Positions 1 to 7,897 of a stretch of DNA of 37,555 bases are shown here, piece after piece (position 1 is the first letter of the stretch; the number at the start of each line of letters is the position of its first letter). A model generated the notes under the pieces. The model saw only the letters and a program-made list of their open reading frames with translations. It was not told where the DNA came from and searched no databases. Source of the stretch: Candidatus Zixiibacteriota bacterium (GTDB taxonomy: Bacteria; Zixibacteria; MSB-5A5; DSPP01); contig JAKEHY010000012.1 in NCBI GenBank assembly GCA_022614805.1, forward strand, positions 1-37,555, given 5' to 3'. A program made the position numbers and the translations under genes.

Positions 1-99
1 CGCACAGCGCGCTGGGGATGAAGTCTCCCACGCAGTTCTATGCCGATTGGTTGTCAAAAATCAAGAGAATGCCTGTCCAAAATTAGGTGGGGCAGTACA
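1..99 (+). mobile_element. Right end of an IS3-like insertion sequence (partial)
   Basis: The left edge of the window cuts into an insertion sequence. A transposase C-terminus ends at 86. The 26 bases 74-99 start TGTCC and end GCAGTACA, so the inward complement starts TGTACTGCCCC. That matches the TG...CA terminal repeats of IS3-type elements, and such repeats commonly overlap the transposase stop codon, as this one does. The left end, the rest of the transposase and any target duplication lie outside the window, so the family call rests on the C-terminus and one terminus only. Confidence 0.55.
3..86 (+). CDS. Transposase C-terminal fragment, integrase-core (DDE) type, 5' end outside window
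   Basis: Reading frame 3 gives 27 residues beginning HSALGMKSPTQFYADWL and then a stop. This resembles the region just after the third catalytic acidic residue of IS3/IS481-type rve transposases, where an H-S-A-L-G-x-K-(S/T)-P-x-x-F-Y motif is common. The gene enters from outside the window, so completeness cannot be judged. The stop lies inside the presumed right terminal repeat. Confidence 0.6.
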   Translation, partial: HSALGMKSPTQFYADWLSKIKRMPVQN

Positions 100-298
100 G
101 GAGTATTGCAATTCCCTTTAAAGATAGAGGGAGACCAAATAGAATTAAGAATAGAGAATCATTATGAAACGAGATTAATTGTATTGTTGCCACCCAGAAA
201 GGTGAAATAGGAATTAGCAACAGAAGCGCCGTAAGGGCACATTTTTTGGGCGTATTAGTGCCATAGAATGAAGCGATTTTTCGAATAAGGTGCTTCAT
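83..298 (-). CDS. Hypothetical small membrane protein, 3' end run into the IS end
   Basis: A 71-codon frame with ATG at 298 encodes a short basic N-terminus and two hydrophobic stretches that could span the membrane, roughly residues 26-44 and 50-68. I do not recognise the family. Its last few codons and stop are read from the presumed insertion-sequence terminus at 74-99, so the original C-terminus was probably lost when the element inserted. The region is AT-rich compared with the genes to the right. No convincing ribosome site precedes the ATG; a GTG at 394 would extend the frame through two palindromic repeats and looks less likely. It may be non-coding. Confidence 0.3.
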   Translation of the reverse strand: MKHLIRKIASFYGTNTPKKCALTALLLLIPISPFWVATIQLISFHNDSLFLILFGLPLSLKGIAILLYCPT

Positions 299-511
299 AA
301 TTCCATTCTTAATGTCGGCAAGTTTTTGTTGATTGTAAAGTGTGAACCGGGTTAAAACCCGGCCTACGATTGGAGGAAAGGAGGGAAAGGGCACAACGGT
401 GTTGTGCCCCTACAAAATTCAAAATGATAAATTTCTTGATTTATCGGCAAAAATGCGTTTCATTTTCCATCCTGTGAATAGGAGGCGGCTGCTTTCAGGG
501 GAGAGGAAGAG
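299..511. repeat. Intergenic spacer with two palindromic repeat modules and a small hairpin
   Basis: At 347-363 there is a palindrome with arms CCGGGTT and AACCCGG, followed by CTACGA. At 389-409 the arms GGGCACAAC and GTTGTGCCC flank GGT and are followed by CTACAAAA. Both belong to the arm/arm/CTACRA family found in other gaps of this window. At 426-445 arms GATAAAT and ATTTATC flank TTCTTG. The sequence GGGGAGAGGAAG at 499-510 is the ribosome site of the helicase gene. No convincing promoter was found. Confidence 0.6.
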
Positions 512-2788
512 ATGAATTTAGCCCAGATGATTGATTGGCTGAAGGCCGAGCGGGCGTTCACCGAAAATGTGGTTTTCTGGCACACCCAACCGGCCAAACG
601 GGGAGACTTCGTTTCATTTCCGGCGTCGATGGATGAACGGATAAAGACCGTTCTGCAAAAACGGGGGATTCACCAACTGTATTCCCATCAAGTGGAGGCG
701 TACGAGAAAGCGGTTTCCGGCAAAAACTTCGTCGTCGTGACGCCGACGGCATCGGGAAAGACTTATTGCTACAGCCTGCCGGTTCTGAACGCCATCGCCA
801 AGGAACATCGTCATCGCGCCCTCTATATTTTTCCTACGAAGGCATTAGCCCAAGACCAATTGGTTGAATTGCACGATTTCATCACGCAGCTCGAACTGGA
901 CATCAAGACCTTCACGTTCGACGGCGACACGCCGCAGAACGCGCGCCGGGCCGTGCGGGCGGCCGGGCATATCGTGGTGACCAATGCGGATATGCTGCAC
1001 GCCGGGATTCTGCCCCATCATACGAAGTGGATAAAGCTGTTCGAGAATTTGAAATTCATCGTGCTGGACGAGCTGCATCAGTATCGCGGCGTTTTCGGCA
1101 GCCACTTGGCCAACGTTTTCCGGCGGCTCAAACGGATTGCCAATTTTTACGGCGCGCAGCCGCAGTTCATTTTTTCTTCGGCAACGATAGCGAATCCAAA
1201 GGAGTTGGCGGAAAGAATTTGCGAAGAGCCGGTGGAGTTAGTCGACAAAAACGGGGCGCCTTCCGGCACCAAACATTTCATTCTGTACAATCCGCCGGTC
1301 GTCAACAGGGAACTCGGTTTGCGGCGGTCCTCCTGGAGCGAGGCGGAAAAGCTGGCTTCCCATTTTATTGAGAACCAGATTCAGACCATTGTATTTGCCC
1401 CGTACCGGCTTTCGGTGGAAATCATCCTCGCGGGCTTGCAGAACCGACTGAAGCGGGCGAATATTTCGGAAGAGCGGGTTTCCGGTTATCGCGGCGGGTA
1501 CTTGCCGCTGGAACGCCGGGCAGTGGAGCAGGGGTTAAGGAAAAAGTCGCTTTTGGGGGTTGTCACAACCAATGCCCTGGAGTTGGGAATCGACATTGGC
1601 GAGCTGGAGGTTTCGATTCTGACCGGCTATCCCGGTACGGTGGCTTCCACTTTGCAACAAGCGGGACGGGCCGGACGGAAAAAGGAGGTGGCACTCTCGA
1701 TATTGGTGGCCAACAGTTCGGCTTTGGACCAGTTTCTGGCCTCCAATCCGGATTATCTTTTCGGTTCTCCGCCGGAGGCGGGAATTATTGACCCGAATAA
1801 TTTTTCCATTCTTACCAGCCAGCTAAAGTGCGCCGCTTTTGAACTGCCGTTCGATTCCGAGGAACGGTTCGGCGTTGACCCGACGCGGCCGTTTTTGGAA
1901 AAACTGACCGCCGAGCGGGTGTTGCACCTGGCGGGGAATCAGTACCATTGGGCGTCCGAGATTTACCCGGCGTCGGAGGTGTCCCTGCGTTCGGCCACGA
2001 TAGAAAACTTCGTTATCCTGAACCGTTCCAACGAGAACAAAGTCATAGGGGAGGTGGACTATCCCTCGGCGCCAATATTTCTGCATCCGCGCGCCATTTA
2101 TCTGCACGGCGGAGAGCGGTATCAGGTAGAGGAACTGGACTGGGAGGGGAGGAAGGCATACGTCAAGGAAGCGCCGGTGGATTACTACACGGATGCGGAG
2201 ACCAAAACGGAGGTCAAAGTTCTGTCCGAAGCGCGCAAGGCCGATTTCTTTCCGGACAAGGCCTATTTTGGAGAAATTTCGGTCACTTCCGCCACGGTGC
2301 TATTCAAAAAAATCAAATTCGGCACGGGGGAAAATCTGGGGGCCGAGCACGTCAGCCTGCCGCCGCTGACGATGCATACCAGTTCCTTCTGGACTTCCTT
2401 TTCGGAGGATTTGGCGCAGAAGGCGGGGATTCCGGCGGGTTCCTTGGGGGCCAGCCTGCGGGGGGTGGCGAATTTGCTGCAGAATCTGGTGCCGCTCTGG
2501 GTGATGGCCGACCGGAGGGACATTCGGGCTTTTTCGCAGGTGCGCTCCCCTTTTCTGGAACGGCCGGCGATTTTCGTTTACGACAACATTCCAGGCGGGG
2601 TCGGCTTTGCGGAGAAGATTTTCACCATGCGGGAGGAGATTTTCAAAGCGGCCTTGGCTTTGGCGCGCGGCTGCGGCTGCTTGGACGGCTGCCCCTCCTG
2701 CGTCGGCCCGACGCTCGAAGTGGGGCGGGCCAAGAACGATACGGTGGCGGTTCTGGAATATATGCTGGGGTCGGGGGTCACAGTTTAA
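512..2788 (+). CDS. mrfA: MrfA/YprA-type DEAD/DEAH-box helicase with C-terminal DUF1998 cysteine cluster
   Basis: The 758-residue protein is close to the length of Bacillus MrfA (YprA), a DNA repair helicase acting on mitomycin C damage. Motif I is TPTASGKT (77-84, Lys83). The Walker B box is DELH (186-189), motif III is SSAT (222-225), and motif VI reads QQAGRAGR (382-389). The last third is a DUF1998 region with four cysteines, CGCLDGCPSC (721, 723, 727, 730), the metal-binding pattern of this family. The start is ATG with a strong GGAGAGGA site just upstream. There is no MrfB-like exonuclease gene next to it, unlike in Bacillus. The DNA repair role is taken from the family; nothing here tests it. 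Confidence 0.9.
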   Translation: MNLAQMIDWLKAERAFTENVVFWHTQPAKRGDFVSFPASMDERIKTVLQKRGIHQLYSHQVEAYEKAVSGKNFVVVTPTASGKTYCYSLPVLNAIAKEHRHRALYIFPTKALAQDQLVELHDFITQLELDIKTFTFDGDTPQNARRAVRAAGHIVVTNADMLHAGILPHHTKWIKLFENLKFIVLDELHQYRGVFGSHLANVFRRLKRIANFYGAQPQFIFSSATIANPKELAERICEEPVELVDKNGAPSGTKHFILYNPPVVNRELGLRRSSWSEAEKLASHFIENQIQTIVFAPYRLSVEIILAGLQNRLKRANISEERVSGYRGGYLPLERRAVEQGLRKKSLLGVVTTNALELGIDIGELEVSILTGYPGTVASTLQQAGRAGRKKEVALSILVANSSALDQFLASNPDYLFGSPPEAGIIDPNNFSILTSQLKCAAFELPFDSEERFGVDPTRPFLEKLTAERVLHLAGNQYHWASEIYPASEVSLRSATIENFVILNRSNENKVIGEVDYPSAPIFLHPRAIYLHGGERYQVEELDWEGRKAYVKEAPVDYYTDAETKTEVKVLSEARKADFFPDKAYFGEISVTSATVLFKKIKFGTGENLGAEHVSLPPLTMHTSSFWTSFSEDLAQKAGIPAGSLGASLRGVANLLQNLVPLWVMADRRDIRAFSQVRSPFLERPAIFVYDNIPGGVGFAEKIFTMREEIFKAALALARGCGCLDGCPSCVGPTLEVGRAKNDTVAVLEYMLGSGVTV

Positions 2789-3107
2789 CCTCACCCCTCT
2801 CCATAGAATGGAGAGGGGAAGCGGGGTTTTGATGAATCAAACCCCTACAGACCTAACCCCTGTGTCCCCCTGGCCGAGCCCCGAGCTCGGCTCGGGCAGG
2901 CCTTCCCCTCGACTACGCTCGGGACAAGCCCGATGCGGGAAGGGGAATCTGTTTTATCTGTCCATATAACTTTCTTTCCTGCAGTGGGATGCCGTTTTGT
3001 GTCGGCAGGGTTTTTGTTCAATCTGCCGATATAAAAAAGGGGAGAAGCTTTTTCCCGGCAGGCCGGGGATTTTGCCGTCTCTTTATTGTTTTGCCAGCGA
3101 GGGGAGA
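2789..3107. repeat. Repeat-mosaic spacer between the helicase and kinase genes
   Basis: Six bases after the helicase stop is the palindrome CCCCTCTCC-N7-GGAGAGGGG (2794-2818), whose stem is shared with 12281-12305 and 27730-27754. Then come arms GGGGTTT/AAACCCC followed by CTACAG (2823-2850), a GC-rich block TGGCCGAGCC...GGGCAGGCC (2871-2902) related to 10457-10490, and the CTCGGGACAAG module (2908-2928). At 3002-3029 arms TCGGCAG and CTGCCGA lie directly before a TATAAA. The kinase ribosome site GAGGGGAG is at 3099-3106. Confidence 0.7.
3002..3035 (+). promoter_or_regulatory. Inverted repeat abutting a TATAAA box upstream of the kinase gene (possible operator)
   Basis: Arms TCGGCAG (3002-3008) and CTGCCGA (3023-3029) are exact inverted copies separated by 14 bases. 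They are followed at once by TATAAA (3030-3035), about 70 bases before the kinase start. I see no good -35 box at the right distance. It could be a regulator site or an RNA hairpin; the call is positional inference. Confidence 0.22.
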
Positions 3108-6053
3108 ATGGTCAGCCAGACGGTTTCGCATTACAAGATACTGGAAAAAATAGGAGAAGGGGGGATGGGCGTGGTGTACAAGGCCCACGACACCCGGCTG
3201 GACCGCACGGTCGCGCTCAAGTTTCTTTCCGACCATTTGGTCGAAAATCCCGCCATCAAATCCCGCTTCGTCCACGAAGCCAAGGGGACTTCGGCCATCA
3301 ACCACAAAAACATCACCATCGTTCACGACATCGACGAGGCGGAGGGAAAAGCCTTTATCGTAATGGAGTACGTCGAGGGGCGGGCGCTGAACGAATTTAT
3401 TGCCGAGGGCGTTTCCCTTCCACTGGCTCTGGAGCTGGCCGTGCAAACCACAGAAGGGCTTGCGGCCGCGCACAAAAGCGGAATTGTCCACCGAGACGTG
3501 AAGCCGGAAAACATCATGGTCACGCCGGACTGTACGGTCAAAATAATGGATTTCGGGCTGGCCAAGCTGAAGGGAGCCACCCGGGTCACCGGGGCCGGAA
3601 CGACATTGGGAACGGTGGCCTATATGTCCCCGGAGCAGGCAAAGGGGCTGGAGGTGGACGCCCGCACGGACATCTTCTCCGTCGGAGTCGTTTTATACGA
3701 GCTTCTTACCGGGCAGCTTCCCTTCAAAGGGGAACATATCGGGGCGACTTTGTTTTCCATCCTGAACGAAGAGCCCCAGCCGCCTTCCCGAATTAACGCC
3801 GGCCTTCCGCCGGAAATGGATGGAATCGTTTTCAAATGCCTTGTGAAAAACCGGGAGGAGCGTTATCCGTCGATGGAGGCTTTGCTGGCCGACTTGACCG
3901 CCGTTCAAGAAGGCATTCGACCATCCAGTTCCCCATCCGCTCCCGCTCACCTTCCGGCCGCCTCCCTCCGCTCGAAGCGGTTTGTGGTTTCCAGCCTGGC
4001 GACGGTCGCCCTTTTGGGGATATTGGTGTTCTTTTTCAATCCTTTTAAGATCCAGGTCACCCGCGACACCGGGGCGGAGGCCTCCGGTCATTCGCTGGCG
4101 GTGATGTATTTCGAAAACATTCCGGATCCCGCCGACCGGGAGCATACCGGGGAAATGCTGGCGAATCTTTTAATCACCTCCCTTTCGCAAAACCGGGGGC
4201 TGGAAGTCATCAGCCGGGAGCGGCTCTACGACATCCAAGCGGAACTTGGAGAGACAAACGGCGGCGCGGTTTCCCCCACGCTGGCCAACCGCATAGCCCA
4301 ACGGGCCGGGGTGAAGACCATGCTTTTGGGGAGCATTTTGCAAACCCGCCCGAATATGGCGGTTACTTTCCGGCTGATAGACGTACGTACCGGCAAAATT
4401 CAGAGTTCCCACCGGCTCGCGGGGTTCGGGTCCGAAAAGATATTTCCAATGGTGGACAGTCTCGCCGCGCTTGTGGGGCAGGGGTTGAATCTCGGGCCGG
4501 CGTCCTCCGGGGAGGCGAAGTCCGTGGCCGATGTCACCACCGTTTCGCCGGAAGCGTATCGCTCCTACGTGGAAGGGGTAGAACTGTACAAAAAGCTCTT
4601 TTTGACCGAAGCCCGGGCGGCCTTCCGGCGGGCGGTGGAACTGGACAACAATTTTGCGATGGCGTATTTCCGGCTTTCGCTGACGGACGATATGGCGGGC
4701 CGGAAGAAAGCGCTGGAAAAGGCCTGGCAGCTCCGAAACCACGTGACGGAAAGAGAGCGGCTGCAAATCGAAGCCGCCTACGCCAACCAGATTGAATACC
4801 GGCCGGACCGCGCAGCCGAAATACTGGAAGAACTTTTAAAAAAGTACCCCCGGCATCTGGGGGCCTACGAGCACCTCTCCCACGTTTATCAAAGTCTGGG
4901 GCGGCCGGAAAGAAGCGTGGCCACCCTTCTGGCCGGATTGAAGGTCGATTCGCTGGCCAAGAGTTTGTGGAATCTTTTGGCTTACAATTACGCTGGGTTG
5001 AATCAAAAGGGGCCAGCTCTGGAGGCGGTCAACCGGTATTTGCAACTGGCTCCCGGCGAGCCGAATCCCTACGACAGCAAGGGGGAGATTTATTTCGTAT
5101 TCGGAGAGGTGGATTCGGCTTCGGCCTGGTACCAGAAAGCGCTGACATTGCGGGCCGATTTCGTGACCGTGGAAAAGATGGGGTTCAATGCCGTGATTGC
5201 CGGCCAGTATGGCGAAGCCGAAAAATTTTTCGAACAGATGAAAGCGTCCGGGGACAAGGAAATGCAGGAAGAGGCCGGGTATAACCGGGTTAAAATGCTT
5301 GAGCGTCAGGGGCGGCTGGCCGAGGCCCGCTGGGCCATGCAACGGAATTTAGCCCGCCATGAGGAGGCCAGGCTTACCGGTTTGATTCCCGAGGATTATC
5401 TCTGCTTGGTGTACCTTTCCTACGGCCTCGGGGATTTTCCGGCGATGCTGTCGTACGCCCGGAAATTCTCGGCCTGGCAAAAGAAGGACCCGAGCAACCG
5501 GTTTTATGGGCGTCACTTTCTGGCTTGGGCGGAGCTGAAAAATGGCAACCGCCGGGGGGCCGAGCGCATCATGGAGGAACTTAAAAGAGACGTGTACGGC
5601 CAGCAACCCTCCTGGCAAACCATTTACGATTACAGCCAAGGGCTTTTGGCTTTTGAAGAGGGAAACTTTGCGGCGGCCTGCGATTATTTCAAGGCCGCCC
5701 TGGCGAAGCAGCTGCCCAACCGCTCGCCGCAGTTTCCATATGCCGTATCCCTTTTGCAATCGGGACGGCCGACCCAGGGGATCCACGAAATGGAACGGGT
5801 CTCCTGGTGGACGCCCATCTCCACGCCGGTCATCAGCTTGAATTACCTTCCGTTGGCGGAATTTTGGCCGGTTACTTCGGCCCGGGCGCATTACTGGCTG
5901 GGGATGGGGTTTGAACAGTCCGGCAATTCGGAACGGGCGAGGGCCGAATACCGGAAATTTCTGCAAATATGGAAATCGGGCGACATTGACACGCCTGAAC
6001 TGAAAGATGCCCGCGCCCGGCTGGGCAAACTGGAAGGCCTGGCGGCAAGGTAG
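3108..6053 (+). CDS. Membrane-anchored Ser/Thr protein kinase with FlgO/TolB-like domain and TPR repeats
   Basis: The 981-residue protein has a Hanks-type kinase domain at about 9-270: glycine loop GEGGMGVVYKA, Lys38, HRDVKPEN with catalytic Asp130, DFG Asp148 and GTVAYMSPEQ. A linker leads to one membrane helix at about 292-312. The next part (about 325-460) resembles the FlgO/TolB N-terminal fold (SLAVMYFENI, then LLITSLSQNRGLEVISRE). From about 480 to the end are TPR-like helices. This suggests signalling in which a cytoplasmic kinase is coupled to a sensing or scaffolding periplasmic part. I chose ATG 3108 because GAGGGGAG precedes it and kinase homology starts a few residues later; the frame stays open upstream to 2997 without coding character. 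No partner phosphatase is nearby. Confidence 0.9.
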   Translation: MVSQTVSHYKILEKIGEGGMGVVYKAHDTRLDRTVALKFLSDHLVENPAIKSRFVHEAKGTSAINHKNITIVHDIDEAEGKAFIVMEYVEGRALNEFIAEGVSLPLALELAVQTTEGLAAAHKSGIVHRDVKPENIMVTPDCTVKIMDFGLAKLKGATRVTGAGTTLGTVAYMSPEQAKGLEVDARTDIFSVGVVLYELLTGQLPFKGEHIGATLFSILNEEPQPPSRINAGLPPEMDGIVFKCLVKNREERYPSMEALLADLTAVQEGIRPSSSPSAPAHLPAASLRSKRFVVSSLATVALLGILVFFFNPFKIQVTRDTGAEASGHSLAVMYFENIPDPADREHTGEMLANLLITSLSQNRGLEVISRERLYDIQAELGETNGGAVSPTLANRIAQRAGVKTMLLGSILQTRPNMAVTFRLIDVRTGKIQSSHRLAGFGSEKIFPMVDSLAALVGQGLNLGPASSGEAKSVADVTTVSPEAYRSYVEGVELYKKLFLTEARAAFRRAVELDNNFAMAYFRLSLTDDMAGRKKALEKAWQLRNHVTERERLQIEAAYANQIEYRPDRAAEILEELLKKYPRHLGAYEHLSHVYQSLGRPERSVATLLAGLKVDSLAKSLWNLLAYNYAGLNQKGPALEAVNRYLQLAPGEPNPYDSKGEIYFVFGEVDSASAWYQKALTLRADFVTVEKMGFNAVIAGQYGEAEKFFEQMKASGDKEMQEEAGYNRVKMLERQGRLAEARWAMQRNLARHEEARLTGLIPEDYLCLVYLSYGLGDFPAMLSYARKFSAWQKKDPSNRFYGRHFLAWAELKNGNRRGAERIMEELKRDVYGQQPSWQTIYDYSQGLLAFEEGNFAAACDYFKAALAKQLPNRSPQFPYAVSLLQSGRPTQGIHEMERVSWWTPISTPVISLNYLPLAEFWPVTSARAHYWLGMGFEQSGNSERARAEYRKFLQIWKSGDIDTPELKDARARLGKLEGLAAR

Positions 6054-6341
6054 TTTTCTTTCGGCAACGATTTTTCCAGCATTTATTTTATAATGAACCT
6101 AACCCCTATCCCCTTCCCCTCGGCGAGCGTCAACGGTTTTATCGATCCCTTACCATAAAGGAGTTTTCGTAGGCGGCTTCAACCACCGACACGATAATTT
6201 ACGGGCCCTCATCAGAAAAATCTTGAAACAAAGGATGCTGTTCTATGCAAGCTCCTAAAAAAATGTTTCTTCCGCCGGCTCCCCAGAATTCTTGCTTTCT
6301 TCGGGTCCCCCGTGTCTCTGTGGTGTGAGTTGCTTTTTCGG
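6054..6341. repeat. Spacer between convergent kinase and mrp genes, with a dispersed repeat
   Basis: The two flanking genes converge here. I see no hairpin followed by a T-run in either direction. At 6096-6130 there is a fragment of the CTAACCCC/TTCCCCTC-rich intergenic repeat also seen near 2851. At 6303-6333 the lower strand reads CACACCACAGAGACACGGG, a motif I have seen as a dispersed repeat in other environmental genomes (memory, not a search). Nothing coding is evident. Confidence 0.5.
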
Positions 6342-7727
6342 TCAGGCTGTTCCAGTCGAGCCACATTTTCCGCAGGGACAAAGGGAGCGCAGGTAGTCGA
6401 AGGCGTAAATGCCGGTGGAGTGGCCGTCGCTCCACTGGAACCGCACCGCGTAGCGCCCGACGGGGTGAATCGCAGACGGATAAACATCCGGGGGAATCAT
6501 TTCGGCCCGCAGGCGGGGCTTGCGGCTCACTTCATCCACACACAGCGCGCAGAGGCAGGCCAGCCGCAGGTCGCGGGCCTGGTACAAACTCTCGTGCCCG
6601 TCTTTCCAGAGGATGCGAACTTCCCCCCGCTTTGGCTGCGAGATTTCAGCCGGGGTGGGACGGTCTTCCGGAACGCCGCCCAGATTCCGGATGCTCACCT
6701 GCGCCGCTAAATTCTCCGCGACCTGACGGAACGCTTTCGCCGCGGGCGAATCGGGCGCGGCTGCTACTATCGGCAAGCCGGAATCGGAGGTTTGTCGGAC
6801 TTCCGTAGCCAGTGGAATTTCACCTAAGAAAGGGATGTCGTGCTCCATACTGTAAGTCCGTGCGCCGCCAGAGCCGAAGATTTCTTCGCGCGCGCCGCAG
6901 TGCGGACAGACGAAGCCGCTCATATTTTCAATCAAGCCCAGGACCGGCGTATTCAACTTGCCGAACATGATGATGGCCTTCTCCGCCACCTGCAAAGCCA
7001 CATCCTGCGGGGTGGCCACGACCGCGGCGCCGGTCAAAGGAATCGTCTGGCAGAGCGAGAGCTGGATGTCGCCCGTGCCGGGCGGCAGATCGACGATCAG
7101 GTAGTCGAGTTCGCCCCACTCGACGTTGGAGAGGAACTGTTCGACCGTCTTGTGCAGCATCGGCCCCCGCCAGATGACGGCTTCGCCCGGCCGGATGAAA
7201 AAGCCGACGGAGATGATTTTGACCCCGTGCTCAACTGGGGGAATCAGCCGGTTGCCGGGCAAAGCCTGCGGCGGCTGTTTCACGCCCATAATCATCGGGA
7301 TGCTGGGACCGTAGACGTCGGCGTCCATCAGACCCACGCGAGCGCCTAACTGAGCCAGGGTCACCGCCAGGTTCGCACTCACCGTCGATTTCCCCACGCC
7401 GCCTTTGCCCGAGGCGACGGGCACGATGTTTTTAACCGCCGGGAGCATTTTTTCTTTCTTTTCGGATGGGGTAGAGCGCACCTGGGCGGTCATGGTCACT
7501 TCCACGTTTTTGAATCCCGGCAAGGCCAGCACCGCCTGACGCGCTTCTTCTTTCAACTGTTCGCGCACCGGGCAGGCCGGGGTGGTGAGTTCAATGGTGA
7601 AGGCGACGTTGCCGTCGGCCACCCGGACGTTTTTGACGAAGCCCAGACTGACGATGTCGCGGCCCAAGTCAGGGTCGCGCACCCGTCGCAACACCTCTAA
7701 GATTTCAGTTTCGCGCTCAACGGGCAT
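6342..7727 (-). CDS. mrp: Mrp/ApbC-type iron-sulfur carrier ATPase, MIP18-Mrp-DUF971 fusion (HCF101-like layout)
   Basis: The 461-residue protein has three parts. Residues 1-85 are a MIP18/DUF59 domain with TTPACPVR (Cys52). Residues 100-345 are the P-loop ATPase with deviant Walker A GKGGVGKST (107-115), DLPPGTGD and the CPHC pair (Cys274, Cys277) that bridges a [4Fe-4S] cluster between subunits in Mrp/Nbp35 proteins. Residues 364-455 are a DUF971 domain. The same order is known from chloroplast HCF101. The DUF971 part holds two tight cysteine groups, CLCALC (391-396) and CPCGKC (450-455), which might add a metal site. The protein should deliver clusters to apo-enzymes in the cytoplasm; complex I, encoded nearby, is a plausible client, but that is inference. 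The ribosome site is weak. Confidence 0.93.
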   Translation of the reverse strand: MPVERETEILEVLRRVRDPDLGRDIVSLGFVKNVRVADGNVAFTIELTTPACPVREQLKEEARQAVLALPGFKNVEVTMTAQVRSTPSEKKEKMLPAVKNIVPVASGKGGVGKSTVSANLAVTLAQLGARVGLMDADVYGPSIPMIMGVKQPPQALPGNRLIPPVEHGVKIISVGFFIRPGEAVIWRGPMLHKTVEQFLSNVEWGELDYLIVDLPPGTGDIQLSLCQTIPLTGAAVVATPQDVALQVAEKAIIMFGKLNTPVLGLIENMSGFVCPHCGAREEIFGSGGARTYSMEHDIPFLGEIPLATEVRQTSDSGLPIVAAAPDSPAAKAFRQVAENLAAQVSIRNLGGVPEDRPTPAEISQPKRGEVRILWKDGHESLYQARDLRLACLCALCVDEVSRKPRLRAEMIPPDVYPSAIHPVGRYAVRFQWSDGHSTGIYAFDYLRSLCPCGKCGSTGTA

Positions 7728-7780
7728 AGGAGACTCGCGGATTTTTCACCTCAGGCGCAGAAGTTACAGCCATCGAAGAT

Positions 7781-7809
7781 AATATACGCTAATTCGAGTC
7801 GGTCGACAA
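7781..7809 (-). promoter_or_regulatory. Probable sigma70-like promoter of mrp
   Basis: Read on the lower strand, TTGTCG (complement of 7804-7809) is followed after exactly 17 bases by TATATT (complement of 7781-7786). That gives 4/6 and 5/6 matches to consensus. It lies about 55 bases upstream of the mrp start and points into the gene. Confidence 0.42.
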
Positions 7810-7861
7810 CGAGCTGTCAAGCCGAAAGATGGCACATTCTGTATAAAGTGGGAAATACGGA

Positions 7862-7889
7862 TTGACTTGTCTCTAAAACCCCGTAATTT
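7862..7889 (+). promoter_or_regulatory. Possible promoter giving a nearly leaderless transcript for the gene at 7898
   Basis: TTGACT (7862-7867), 16 bases, then TAATTT (7884-7889). The ATG at 7898 lies only 8 bases beyond the -10 box, and no ribosome site precedes it, so the transcript would start at or next to the start codon. The -10 match is weak; a similar TTGACA/TAATTT pair lies before the propeller gene at 27415. Confidence 0.3.
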
Positions 7890-7897
7890 CTCAACCT

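Noticed and set aside
1948-2832. 294-codon frame overlapping the helicase 3' end
   Set aside because: Gly/Arg-rich shadow of the helicase gene, running into the intergenic palindrome; no motif or ribosome site.
2789-2945. Intrinsic terminator after the helicase gene
   Set aside because: The stem at 2794-2818 is strong, but it is followed by GAAGCGGGG rather than a T-run, and the same stem sits inside the nuo operon.
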